A DNA stretch of 64,000 nt, taken from Aestuariispira insulae. Lineage in GTDB: Bacteria > Pseudomonadota > Alphaproteobacteria > UBA8366 > Aestuariispiraceae. Position 1 is the first letter of the stretch; each line of letters begins with the position of its first letter. The DNA lies in NCBI RefSeq assembly GCF_003385955.1, contig NZ_QRDW01000016.1:1-64000 (forward strand). Reading direction: 5' to 3'. Below are positions 17,299 through 25,684 of the stretch, piece by piece. A model generated the notes under the pieces. That model worked only from the letters and a program-made list of their open reading frames with translations. It ran no database searches and was not told where the DNA came from. The position numbers were made by a program, and so were the translations under genes.

Positions 17299-18084
17299 AT
17301 GCTTAAAGCGCACTCGATATCTTTGACCCTTGGCGGGCGTCGGCTGCTTGCTGATGCGTCGCTCTCGGTTCAGCCTGGTGAAATGCTTTGCCTGTTGGGG
17401 CCAAACGGGGCCGGGAAATCAACCCTGATCAAGATGATGACAGGGGAAATCCAACCCGATGAGGGTCTAGTGACACTGAATGAGACAATGTTGGCCCATT
17501 ATCACCCGGCGGAACTGGCTGATCGGCGTGGAGTGCTGTCACAACATACCGATCTTGCCTTTGGCTTCACAGCGGCGGAAGTGGTTGCGCTCGGGGACCG
17601 GCGGGGGACATGCGTTCCCGAAATGATCTTCTGGGCGCTGGATCAGGTGGGCATGGTGACCAAGGCGCGCCAGGAATATCCAACTCTGTCCGGAGGCGAG
17701 CAGCAACGGGTCCATCTGGCCCGTGTCCTGTTGCAACTGAGGCTGGGGCATGAAGCGGGAAAGGATCAATATCTGATCCTGGATGAACCAACCGCCAGTT
17801 TGGATCTTGCCTATCAGCAGCGCGTTCTGGAATTGGCGCGATCCCTGGCGCGGGATGGCCTTGGTGTTCTGGCTGTTCTGCATGACATCAACCAGGCGAT
17901 GCGGTTTGCCGACCGGATCGCAATATTGAAAGACGGCACGGTCCAGGCGGAGGGCGCACCCAAGGCGGTCGCCACCGCGGATCGGCTATCGGCGGTTTAC
18001 GGGGTTCATGTGGATCTGTTGGAAGATCCTGTGACCGGGCTGCCCTATATCATCCCGCGTGAGCCGGTGGCGTTGACTGGATAG
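17299..18084 (+). CDS. hmuV: haem ABC transporter ATP-binding protein HmuV
   Basis: A 261-residue ABC ATPase with Walker A GPNGAGKST, signature LSGGEQQR, Walker B YLILDEPTASLD and the His switch VLHDINQA. ATG 17299 is chosen because GGAG lies 6 nt upstream and the hmuU stop is just before it. It ends 3 bp from the convergent fabI. Confidence 0.93.
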   Translation: MLKAHSISLTLGGRRLLADASLSVQPGEMLCLLGPNGAGKSTLIKMMTGEIQPDEGLVTLNETMLAHYHPAELADRRGVLSQHTDLAFGFTAAEVVALGDRRGTCVPEMIFWALDQVGMVTKARQEYPTLSGGEQQRVHLARVLLQLRLGHEAGKDQYLILDEPTASLDLAYQQRVLELARSLARDGLGVLAVLHDINQAMRFADRIAILKDGTVQAEGAPKAVATADRLSAVYGVHVDLLEDPVTGLPYIIPREPVALTG

Positions 18085-18087
18085 CCG

Positions 18088-18861
18088 TTAGAGCACCGTA
18101 TGGAAGCCCGCATCTACATAGGCGACATTGCCGGTGATGAAGCGGGCCTCATCGCTGACCAGAAAACGGGCAAGGGCACCGACATCGTCAATTCCAACCA
18201 CTTCATGTTCTGGTGCTTTGGCCCGGGCTTCCGCCAGCAGCTGTTCGAAATCCCGGATGCCGCTGGCCGCCCGTGTCATCAGCGGCCCGGGGGAGAGCGC
18301 ATTGACCCGAATACGGTCATTCCCCAGATCGCTGGCCAAATAGCGCACCGCACTTTCGAGCGCCGCCTTGACCGGGCCCATTACGCCATAGTGCGGCACG
18401 ACTTTTTCACTGCCATAATAGGTCACGGTCAGCAGAGAACCGCCGTCATCTCCCCGCTTCAACAAAGGTTCCGCCAGGCGGGCCATGCGCAGGAAGGAGT
18501 GGCAGGAAATATCCATGGCTTTGAGGAAACCCTCGCGGGAACAATCCACCACCCGGCCGTGCAGATCCTCCATCGGGGCAAAAGCGATGGAATGCAGCAG
18601 GAAATCTAATCCACCCCAGCTCTCGCCAATCACTTCGAACAAATCGGCCATCTGCTGATCATCCTGAACATCCAGCGGCAGAATGATCGGGGAATTGATC
18701 TGCTCGGCCAGCGGGCGCACGAACCGTTCCGCTTTTTCATTGAGATAGGTGACCGCTATTTCCGCGCCGGCTCCGTGGAAGGCTTTCGCGCATCCCCAGG
18801 CGATGGAATGTTCGTTTGCAATGCCAACTACGAGGCCTTTTTTGCCTTCAAGGCTCTTCAT
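18088..18861 (-). CDS. fabI: enoyl-ACP reductase FabI
   Basis: A 257-residue SDR-fold enoyl-ACP reductase (NADH), last step of fatty acid elongation. It shows GIANEHSIAWG at the cofactor end, HSIAFAP, and the catalytic Y-x6-K in HYGVMGPVKAALE. It stands alone, convergent with hmuV. Its location 3 kb from a type II synthase gene set that lacks its own enoyl reductase leaves open whether it serves housekeeping synthesis, that pathway, or both. Confidence 0.93.
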   Translation of the reverse strand: MKSLEGKKGLVVGIANEHSIAWGCAKAFHGAGAEIAVTYLNEKAERFVRPLAEQINSPIILPLDVQDDQQMADLFEVIGESWGGLDFLLHSIAFAPMEDLHGRVVDCSREGFLKAMDISCHSFLRMARLAEPLLKRGDDGGSLLTVTYYGSEKVVPHYGVMGPVKAALESAVRYLASDLGNDRIRVNALSPGPLMTRAASGIRDFEQLLAEARAKAPEHEVVGIDDVGALARFLVSDEARFITGNVAYVDAGFHTVL

Positions 18862-18986
18862 GGGGACCCCCGGGGTTCGACTGACAATTTGGAAGCACTC
18901 TATTGTGCGCTGCAGCAGATTGTAGCCCCAAGCCGTTGGCCGGGATATGAAGGTTCCATGAAAAAATCCTTGGCGGACAGGATGGT

Positions 18987-21029
18987 TTAGTCTTCTGGTT
19001 CCAATGCTTGCCGGCAGCGTGCGATGATTGGCGGCAGGGCCGGATCTTCCGGATGGGTTTTCTCGATTGCCTCGAACAGGTTAAGCGCTTCCGCAGGCCG
19101 GCCAGCCTGCAACGCGTCATAGGCCATTTGCCAGTCCCGAAGAAGGGCTTGTGTCTGTTTGCCGGCGTCATCAGATCGGCCGAGCAGTTCGAACAGGATG
19201 ATCGGTATGCTGGCTCCTTTGGGGATGACCTGATCGATGGGCCGGAACAGAAATCTGTCCCGGACCCGGTCTCGCACTTCCTCGGTTACCAGGATCTGGG
19301 TGCCGTAATGTTTGTTGATGCCCTCAATGCGAGAGGCCATATTCACCACCGAGCCAAACGGGGTGTAGTTCATCCGGTCGCTGGATCCCACATTGCCGAT
19401 GGCGCATTCCCCGACATTCAAACCAAAGCGTGTACAATATTCCGGTTGGCCCGCCGCCGCCTGTTTGCGGTTGAATTCCTGCAATGCCGCCTGTGCGTCC
19501 AGGGCGGCTTCGCAGGCATGGGCCACATGATCCGGATTTTCCTCAGGCGCGTTCCAGAAGGCCATGACCGCATCGCCGATGAATTTATCGACTATCCCCT
19601 GACGGTTCATGATGCATCCGGTCATGACCTCGAAATATTCTGACGTCATGCGTAAAAGCTTATCAGAGGGGAGTTTTTCTGCAAAACTGGTAAAGCCCCG
19701 GACATCGGTGAACATGATGGAAATCTCTCGGCTTTCCCCACCCAGATTCGACGATTCCGGGGCCGACATGATCTTCTGGACCAGTTGCCGCGGCACATAG
19801 CGGCCGAAAACCGTCAGCCCCTCCTGCATCCGTTTCATGGCGCTGGACAGCTGTGCGATTTCCGATATGCGGGATTGGATGTCGAGGCTGCTGCTGAAAT
19901 CCAATCTCGCAATCTGACCGGCGATATGGGCTACCTGGGAAATCGGCGCGGAAATCAGGCGCGAGAGCGAGACCACGAAAATCAGACTGGCCGCGACGAT
20001 GAGCGCGGCGATGATCAGGGACTGGATCAAAAGCGAATCCACATCCTTGTTTAATTCACTCATTGGGGCGGAGACAGTCAGATAAACATTGTGATCTTCT
20101 TCTGGTCGAAGCCGCCCGATATAGACCATATGATCTTCACCGGCGGCTTTTACGATACGGGCCTTGCCGACGGCGTTTTGCTTGAAAAGCGATTCAATCG
20201 CCCGCTCAAGAGCGCCGGAGGATTGGGGCAAAACCCGTGCTTCCTGCTTATCCGTCCGGTGCAACAATACTCCGTCTTCGGATGCTAGAGAGATAAAAGT
20301 CCTGGGGGAAAGCCTGATGGACCCAAGCAGATTTGAAAGATCCGGCAGGGAAAAATTGACCGCGATCACGTCTTGGCCATTTGTGAGGGGGGTTGCGACC
20401 GTCATACCGACCTGGCCGGTGTGGCTGAAAATATGGGGGGGTGTCAAAATCGACTGCCCCCGCTCCAGGGCCAAATGAAACCAATCCATGGATTCCGGGC
20501 TGATTTTCTTGTCATCCAGATCCGTCATGGCGGTGACGACAATTTGTTCATCCAGGAAAATCCAATGCGCTTTGTGCGATTCTTTGATCGGCACCACCCG
20601 CTCGACCGCGTACAGACTATCGGCGGGGGCGATGATCCGAATTGGATGATCCTCCGGCAACCGGTCGATTCTTGCGATATAGAGATGTGGTCTTGCCCTG
20701 CCGGCGAGATAAGCGCCGGTCATTGACTGGAAATTCGCAAAAACCGGCGTGAGCGCGCGAATGACGATTTCAGCCGCGTCAGGATTGCCATCGAGCGCGG
20801 CTTCGGTTTCCGGGACCTGCGCCAGTGTCATCTCGATGATCGAACCGGCATGAAAGCGTGCGGTGACATACCGCTCGAGTGATTCTTCCGCGTGAGTAAT
20901 CAATTGGGCGGTGGATTCGTTGCGCAATCCAAGGCCGGTTGAATAGCCGAGATAAATCAGGGCGGAAGCCAGAAGAAAGGTGGTCAGAGAAAAGATCACC
21001 AAAATTTTTACATAGAATGGATGTTTCAC
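18987..21029 (-). CDS. Cache-HAMP class III adenylate/guanylate cyclase
   Basis: A 680-residue membrane sensor cyclase. TM1 is about residues 8-28, a periplasmic Cache-type sensor about 40-340, TM2 about 345-365, HAMP about 365-415, the VFGRYVPRQLVQKIM linker, then a cyclase domain about 435-610. The cyclase has the metal-binding FTDVRGFT and DKFIGDAVMAFW and the NMASRIEG motif. The Asp usually before VN in GDxVN is Ser here (PFGSVVN), a residue that helps select the base; Lys in KFIGD favours ATP. Signal sensed is unknown. The unit is monocistronic. Confidence 0.88.
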   Translation of the reverse strand: MKHPFYVKILVIFSLTTFLLASALIYLGYSTGLGLRNESTAQLITHAEESLERYVTARFHAGSIIEMTLAQVPETEAALDGNPDAAEIVIRALTPVFANFQSMTGAYLAGRARPHLYIARIDRLPEDHPIRIIAPADSLYAVERVVPIKESHKAHWIFLDEQIVVTAMTDLDDKKISPESMDWFHLALERGQSILTPPHIFSHTGQVGMTVATPLTNGQDVIAVNFSLPDLSNLLGSIRLSPRTFISLASEDGVLLHRTDKQEARVLPQSSGALERAIESLFKQNAVGKARIVKAAGEDHMVYIGRLRPEEDHNVYLTVSAPMSELNKDVDSLLIQSLIIAALIVAASLIFVVSLSRLISAPISQVAHIAGQIARLDFSSSLDIQSRISEIAQLSSAMKRMQEGLTVFGRYVPRQLVQKIMSAPESSNLGGESREISIMFTDVRGFTSFAEKLPSDKLLRMTSEYFEVMTGCIMNRQGIVDKFIGDAVMAFWNAPEENPDHVAHACEAALDAQAALQEFNRKQAAAGQPEYCTRFGLNVGECAIGNVGSSDRMNYTPFGSVVNMASRIEGINKHYGTQILVTEEVRDRVRDRFLFRPIDQVIPKGASIPIILFELLGRSDDAGKQTQALLRDWQMAYDALQAGRPAEALNLFEAIEKTHPEDPALPPIIARCRQALEPED

Positions 21030-21374
21030 GCGCAGTCCCGTCCGATTGGCGGTGTTTTCAAGATCATAGCGCCATGTTTATTCCGGATCAAAGTCCTAAA
21101 GGTGAATGGATGTTTTGTAATCTTCTATTCCGCTCTATAGCTGTAATTCCATCGCGGTTCGAATGAAGAATTTACGGTAATTTGTTACCGTCCCTAGCAG
21201 TGGTTAGTCTGCTAGTTGAAAATTTCTTCAAAAAAGACATGGCCTTATTTGCAAAAAAAGGATTTAATTGGTCCACAGTTTCTCAAGTGAGAGAAAACCG
21301 GATCCTCGCCTTATGCGATAAACTTAACGTGGACAGGCGTTGCACGGGGGCAAATTTACAGGAGATCTTCATAG
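21030..21374. promoter_or_regulatory. 345-bp intergenic region with clustered inverted repeats
   Basis: No convincing gene. Four short perfect inverted repeats: ACGGTAA/TTACCGT (21174-21191, 4-nt loop), CTAGCAG/CTGCTAG (21194-21215, 8-nt loop), TTGAA/TTCAA (21216-21231) and TCTCA/TGAGA (21281-21292). The region is A+T-rich and lies between the divergent cyclase and LolA-like genes, so it must hold both promoters. Confidence 0.5.
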
Positions 21375-22112
21375 ATGTTGAAAAGAACCTTGAAATCCGT
21401 CGGGGCTCTCGCCGTTGTGGCAGGGCTGGCTTTGTCCGGCAATGTTAATGCAAGTGAACTCACCGATTTGAATATCCTGGCACAGGCCGATGAAAAACGC
21501 GGCGCGCTGATGGGTGTAAACTGGAAACTGGACGTGACGGCCTCGGAAGGCAATTCAACCCTGGACGTGACTGCACGGAACGAAGACTTCCTTGCTGTTT
21601 ACGAAAAACCGGACAATCAACGTGACGAAAAGATTCTGGAGCGCGGCCAGAACATGTGGTTCATCAAACCGGGTGTTCGCAACCCGGTGCCGATTTCCCC
21701 GCGTCAGAAACTGCTGGGTGCCGCTTCTTATGGTGACATCGCTTCCCAGCGTTGGACCAGCGACTATACCGTTTCCAACCGCAGCGACGGTGTTGTCGAC
21801 GGCAAGAGTGTTTATGTCTTCATCCTGAAAGGCAATGACCACGCGACATACGAATCCCTGCGTCTCTATGTTTCCATGGATACGCTGGCAGCTGTAAAGT
21901 CCGAAATGATGACTGCTGACGGCAAGTTGCTGAAAACCGCAACCTATGCTTATGGCAACATGGCTCCGGGCCGCACCGGCAACACCCCGATGATTTCCGA
22001 AATGGTTATCACCGATGCCAATGGCGGTACCACCACGCTGACCTACAGCAAGCCGACCTTCTCGAATGTCAGCGCCGACAGCTTTGCCCTTTCCAACGTG
22101 ATGGGCAACTAA
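21375..22112 (+). CDS. periplasmic outer-membrane lipoprotein-sorting (LolA-like) protein
   Basis: A 245-residue secreted protein: signal peptide (about 1-27, ending NVNASE), then a beta-rich domain with RGALMGVNWKLDVTASEGN, NMWFIKPGVRNPVPISPRQKL and LYVSMDTLAAVKSEMMTADG. This matches the COG2834-like outer membrane lipoprotein-sorting family, a LolA/LppX-type fold that carries lipids or lipoproteins across the periplasm. AGGAG lies 10 nt before ATG 21375. Codons are strongly biased to GGT, CGT, ATC, AAC and ACC by eye, suggesting high expression. It precedes the lipid gene cluster but has its own terminator. Confidence 0.8.
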   Translation: MLKRTLKSVGALAVVAGLALSGNVNASELTDLNILAQADEKRGALMGVNWKLDVTASEGNSTLDVTARNEDFLAVYEKPDNQRDEKILERGQNMWFIKPGVRNPVPISPRQKLLGAASYGDIASQRWTSDYTVSNRSDGVVDGKSVYVFILKGNDHATYESLRLYVSMDTLAAVKSEMMTADGKLLKTATYAYGNMAPGRTGNTPMISEMVITDANGGTTTLTYSKPTFSNVSADSFALSNVMGN

Positions 22113-22147
22113 TCCTTCTCTAGGATTGGTACAAAACTGTTAAAGCG

Positions 22148-22176
22148 AAGGGGTGGGCCTTGTCCCGCCCCTTTGT
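22148..22176 (+). terminator. terminator after LolA-like gene
   Basis: Stem AAGGGGTGGG / CCCGCCCCTT (one G:T pair) with a 6-nt loop, followed by TTTGTTGTCT. Confidence 0.75.
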
Positions 22177-22243
22177 TGTCTCTGCTGTTGTGAAGTGAGT
22201 ATTGTAATTGGACATGACTGATAATTCTCCGGAAGGATGCCCG

Positions 22244-22684
22244 ATGACCCGGGCGGATATTGAAAAGCTGTTGCCCCACAGGAAACCGTTTCTGCTGGTT
22301 GACGAAGTGACCTCGGTAAAGCCGGGGCAAAGGGTGACGGGCCTGAAATTTCTGGAACCCGACGATCCCGTGTTCGAAGGGCATTTCCCGACCGACCCGA
22401 TTATGCCCGGTGTGTTGATCGCCGAAGCATGCGGTCAATTGGGGGCCATCGCCCTGGCGCTTGAATCAGGGGATGTTGATGAACGGGCGCAATCGGGCAA
22501 GGCGACGGGCTATCTGGCCTCGATCAACAAATTTAAATTTCATTCGCCCTGCCGCCCGGGAGATACGTTGGAAATGACTGTTAGCGTGGGAAAACGTATG
22601 CAGTCGCTGATCCAGTTGGTTTGTGCCGTCAAAACCGGAAGAAGAAAAGTTGCCTCTGGTGACTTGACGGTGGCACTACAATAA
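22244..22684 (+). CDS. FabZ-like 3-hydroxyacyl-ACP dehydratase
   Basis: A 146-residue hot-dog-fold dehydratase: LLPHRKPFLLVDEV at the N-terminus, catalytic H47 in EGHFPTDPIMPGV and E61 in IAEACGQ. It removes water from the 3-hydroxyacyl-ACP intermediate. ATG 22244 is clearly the start, since GGAAGGA lies 6 nt upstream; the frame runs further up to 22208. It is the first gene of a rightward operon of dehydratase, ACP, GcvT-like, adenylation and hydrolase genes, so it is probably pathway-specific rather than the housekeeping FabZ. Confidence 0.88.
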   Translation: MTRADIEKLLPHRKPFLLVDEVTSVKPGQRVTGLKFLEPDDPVFEGHFPTDPIMPGVLIAEACGQLGAIALALESGDVDERAQSGKATGYLASINKFKFHSPCRPGDTLEMTVSVGKRMQSLIQLVCAVKTGRRKVASGDLTVALQ

Positions 22685-22695
22685 CAACATATTAG

Positions 22696-22757
22696 GCCTA
22701 TCGCGTTCACACGCGGGGGCATATAGGCAGTTACACAACCCATTGAAGGCACGGGTT
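22696..22757 (+). promoter_or_regulatory. two hairpins between dehydratase and ACP genes
   Basis: First hairpin: GCCTATCGCG...CGCG...ATAGGC (22696-22728). Second: AACCC / GGGTT (22737-22757), ending just before the ACP ribosome site. No T-run follows, so RNA stability or differential expression of the ACP is more likely than termination. Confidence 0.35.
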
Positions 22758-22767
22758 AGGAATACAT

Positions 22768-23046
22768 ATGCAACAAACTGTTTTGGCGCTGGTTTCCGAA
22801 CGAAAAAAACTGGTGTCCACGATCAAGGATCTGGTGATCGAGAATCTCGAACTGGACCTTGAGCCCCACCAAGTCGACGAAGACTGTCCCCTCTTTGGCG
22901 TCGGATTGGCGCTTGATTCAATTGATGCGCTGCAGTTGGTCTTGAGTGTCGAACGGGAGTTCGACATGACGGTTCCGACCGATGATGTGACCATTTTCCG
23001 GTCCATCAATACCATCGCGGATTTCATTGAACGCTCCAAGGATTGA
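22768..23046 (+). CDS. acyl carrier protein 1
   Basis: A 92-residue ACP with phosphopantetheine attachment site S51 in the LDSIDALQL motif and acidic helix 2. The N-terminus is about 12 residues longer than standard AcpP. It follows the dehydratase and precedes a GcvT-like gene and an adenylation domain, so it may carry either the growing chain or an activated amino acid. Confidence 0.9.
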   Translation: MQQTVLALVSERKKLVSTIKDLVIENLELDLEPHQVDEDCPLFGVGLALDSIDALQLVLSVEREFDMTVPTDDVTIFRSINTIADFIERSKD

Positions 23047-23051
23047 CAGTC

Positions 23052-24089
23052 ATGACCATGCAAAACGCAAACACACCCCTGTCCTTTGAAACGGTCCAGG
23101 AGATGTCCGCCGCCTATGATGCCGTGCGCAGCCGGATCGGCCTGACCGACATTAGCGATTGGGCGAAACTGAAAGTAACCGGCTATGACGCCCGCGAGTT
23201 TCTCGACCGGGTTCTGACCGGCAATATGCAACAGCTGGGCGAAAATGAAATCCTGCATACAATGGCTTTGGATGCGGACGGGAATTTCCTGACCGATATT
23301 CAGGTGCTGGGCGGATTTGAGGATTTTATCCTGCTCACCCCCGCCGACCGGGCGGATGCATTAGCCGCTGCGATCAAGCCCGATGCGGATGAAGAGGTGG
23401 AGGTCGTTGATCTTGGCCGTGATTATTGTTTGATCCGTGTTGACGGGCCGGAAAGCGCGGACCTGCCTATGGCAATCCTGGGCGGTGCGGTTGCCGGCAT
23501 GCGGATTATGGCTTTCGCTGAAGCGGATCTGGGGGATGCCACGGTGACCGTGGGCCGAATTGGCACCACGGGCGAATATGGTTATTTCTTCCTGACGGAT
23601 GCCAGCAGCCGCGATACGCTTTTGGCGGCAATCCGGGCGGAAGCGCCGGATGTGGTGGATTGCACCGCAGATCTTCATCGCCTGCTGCAACTGGAAACCC
23701 GTGGTTTTAACGCTTCTGCCGATCGGCCGGGGGGTGAACATCCGCTGGAAGCCGGCCTGCACTGGATGGTGGATTTCCAGAAACCGGAATTTGTCGGTAA
23801 AGACGGATTTTTTGCCAGAGCGAAAGAGGCCCCCCATCACATGGTGTGTATCGCCCTGGATGAAACCCGGGTCGTGCCGGAAACCAAGACGCAAATCCTG
23901 GACGGTGATGGGAATGATGTTGGCTATGTGGCCAATGCTGCCTGGTCTCCGACCTTAGAAACGTCGATCTGCCTGGCTTATCTCAAACGGGATATGGCGG
24001 CGGTCGGGCTTCCGGTATCCATTGCCGGGCAGTCGGGTCGGGTTGTTTCCGCGCCCTTCTTCATCACGAAAAGCAACTCGGCGCGCTAG
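23052..24089 (+). CDS. GcvT-like folate-binding aminomethyltransferase family protein
   Basis: A 345-residue T-protein-fold protein. The N-terminal part has SRIGLTDISDWAKLKVTGYD and REFLDRVLTGN; the middle has RIGTTGEYGYFFLT; LLQLETRGFN and PLEAGLHWMVDFQKPEFVGK match the GcvT substrate/folate domain; the C-terminal barrel contains VGYVANAAWSPTLETSICLAYL. No gcvH or gcvP is nearby, so glycine cleavage is unlikely. Placement between an ACP and an adenylation domain suggests one-carbon transfer to, or demethylation of, a pathway intermediate. ATG 23052 is preferred over TTG 23043. Confidence 0.8.
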   Translation: MTMQNANTPLSFETVQEMSAAYDAVRSRIGLTDISDWAKLKVTGYDAREFLDRVLTGNMQQLGENEILHTMALDADGNFLTDIQVLGGFEDFILLTPADRADALAAAIKPDADEEVEVVDLGRDYCLIRVDGPESADLPMAILGGAVAGMRIMAFAEADLGDATVTVGRIGTTGEYGYFFLTDASSRDTLLAAIRAEAPDVVDCTADLHRLLQLETRGFNASADRPGGEHPLEAGLHWMVDFQKPEFVGKDGFFARAKEAPHHMVCIALDETRVVPETKTQILDGDGNDVGYVANAAWSPTLETSICLAYLKRDMAAVGLPVSIAGQSGRVVSAPFFITKSNSAR

Positions 24090-24100
24090 AGGGGCCGGCA

Positions 24101-25684
24101 TTGACGGACATAGCCGGCATTCCCAGACTTGCCGAAGCTTTTATAAAGCATGCCGCCGATGAACCTGCGCGAACCGCGCTGGTTCTGGGCGGCAGGTCTT
24201 TCAGCTATGGCGATCTGGATGCGCTATCAAACCGGATAGCAAATCGCATTCATCTTGAAACGGGTGGGCGCAATCTTGCCTGCGCGCTTTTCACCGGGCG
24301 CAGCCTGCACGGGTTTGCGGCCATCCTGGCCTGCTTCAAGGCGGGGGCCTTTTATGCTCCGTTCCCCGTCCGGGATTTGGCCGCCAACCACAGAGATGCG
24401 TTCGGACAGCTCGCACCCGCCCTATGCCTGGCGGATCGCTCGGGTTTGAAGGCATTGTGCGAACTTCTTGCGGAGGACGCCGCGCCGCATACCGTGTTGC
24501 TGCTGGATCTGGCAGAGCTGCCGGAAAACATGTCTTTACCTGAGCGGCATCGGGTGATCGGTTCCAATAGCATTGACCAGATGGCGGCGGTGTTCGACCC
24601 GGTTGCCTGCGGGCCGGATGCCCTTGCCTATCTGATGTTCACCTCGGGCTCGACCGGAAAGCCGAAAGGCGTGCCAGTCAGCCATGGTAATCTACACGCC
24701 TATCTGGACGGGATTTCAGAGGTTATGCCGGTGCGCCGGGAGGATCGCTGCACCCAGCTGTTTGAGTTGACATTTGATCTTTCGGTGCATGATTACGCGG
24801 TCACCTGGTGTGCCGGGGCTGCCCTGCATGTGCCGGATGGGGAGAAAATCCTGACCCTACCTGATATGGTGCGGGACCAGGGCATCACTGTTTGGTTTTC
24901 GGTGCCCTCTGTGATTGCCCTGATGGATCAGTTCCACCAGATGAAGCCGGACGGTTATCCCGGCCTGCGGCTGGCTGCCTTTTGCGGTGAGGCCCTGCCG
25001 TCAAACCTGGTGCGGACATTTGCAGAGGCGGCACCGGGGGCGGAGCTGTTCAACCTATATGGCCCGACTGAGGCCACCATCGCCTTTACCGGCTATAGAA
25101 TAGAAACGATCGGTGAGGGGATCGAGCCAATCGGCCGGCCGCTCGCTGGACAGGAGGCTTTGATCATCGGTCCGGATGGGCGGGAATGCGAGGTCGGTGA
25201 AATGGGTGAGCTGTGCCTTACCGGTCGTCAGGTGGTTGCGGGATACTGGCTGGCGGAACAGGAGACCGGACGGTGTTTCGAGGAAGCGGAAAACGGTGAT
25301 ATTCTCTATCACTCCGGGGACCTTGCCCACCGGGACGAAAACGGGTGCCTGCATTTCCACGGCCGCCTGGATGACCAGGTCAAGATCCGGGGATACCGGG
25401 TGGAACTTGCCGCTATTGATGCGGTTTTGAGCGAACTGGCCGGTGGCTGTCGGGTTATGTCCCTGGCATGGCCTCCGGACCGGCTCGGCAATCCCACTGG
25501 TGTCATCGCCTATTGTGAAGGAACAGGGATCGACGGAGAAGCCCTGATCGCACGATGCGAAAACCACTTGCCCGCCTATCTGGTGCCTAAGAAAATCTAT
25601 AGCCTGGACCAACTGCCGATGAACCGGAACGGGAAACTGGATCGGAAGGCACTGTTGGCCCGGCATGAAGAAAGGAACGGTTGA
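24101..25684 (+). CDS. stand-alone amino-acid adenylation (NRPS/DltA-like) enzyme
   Basis: A 527-residue ANL-superfamily enzyme with all core motifs: A3 LMFTSGSTGKPKGVPVSH, A4 FDLSVHD, A5 FNLYGPTEATI, A7 YHSGDLAHRDENG, A8 GRLDDQVKIRGYRVEL and A10 PMNRNGKLDRKAL with the catalytic Lys. The A4 Asp that holds the amino group is present, so an amino acid is the likely substrate, loaded on a free ACP; the identity is not readable by eye. There is no fused carrier or condensation domain. The TTG start at 24101 has GAGGGG about 6 nt upstream. It overlaps the next gene by 4 bp. Confidence 0.87.
   Translation: MTDIAGIPRLAEAFIKHAADEPARTALVLGGRSFSYGDLDALSNRIANRIHLETGGRNLACALFTGRSLHGFAAILACFKAGAFYAPFPVRDLAANHRDAFGQLAPALCLADRSGLKALCELLAEDAAPHTVLLLDLAELPENMSLPERHRVIGSNSIDQMAAVFDPVACGPDALAYLMFTSGSTGKPKGVPVSHGNLHAYLDGISEVMPVRREDRCTQLFELTFDLSVHDYAVTWCAGAALHVPDGEKILTLPDMVRDQGITVWFSVPSVIALMDQFHQMKPDGYPGLRLAAFCGEALPSNLVRTFAEAAPGAELFNLYGPTEATIAFTGYRIETIGEGIEPIGRPLAGQEALIIGPDGRECEVGEMGELCLTGRQVVAGYWLAEQETGRCFEEAENGDILYHSGDLAHRDENGCLHFHGRLDDQVKIRGYRVELAAIDAVLSELAGGCRVMSLAWPPDRLGNPTGVIAYCEGTGIDGEALIARCENHLPAYLVPKKIYSLDQLPMNRNGKLDRKALLARHEERNG

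Noticed and set aside
21182-21448. 88-codon frame before the LolA-like gene
   Set aside because: Overlaps the signal peptide of the LolA-like gene in another frame and contains the inverted repeats; no ribosome site.
22685-23051. Glycine riboswitch for the GcvT-like gene
   Set aside because: The hairpins before the ACP do not show the conserved glycine aptamer core, and the gap directly before the GcvT-like gene is only 5 bp.
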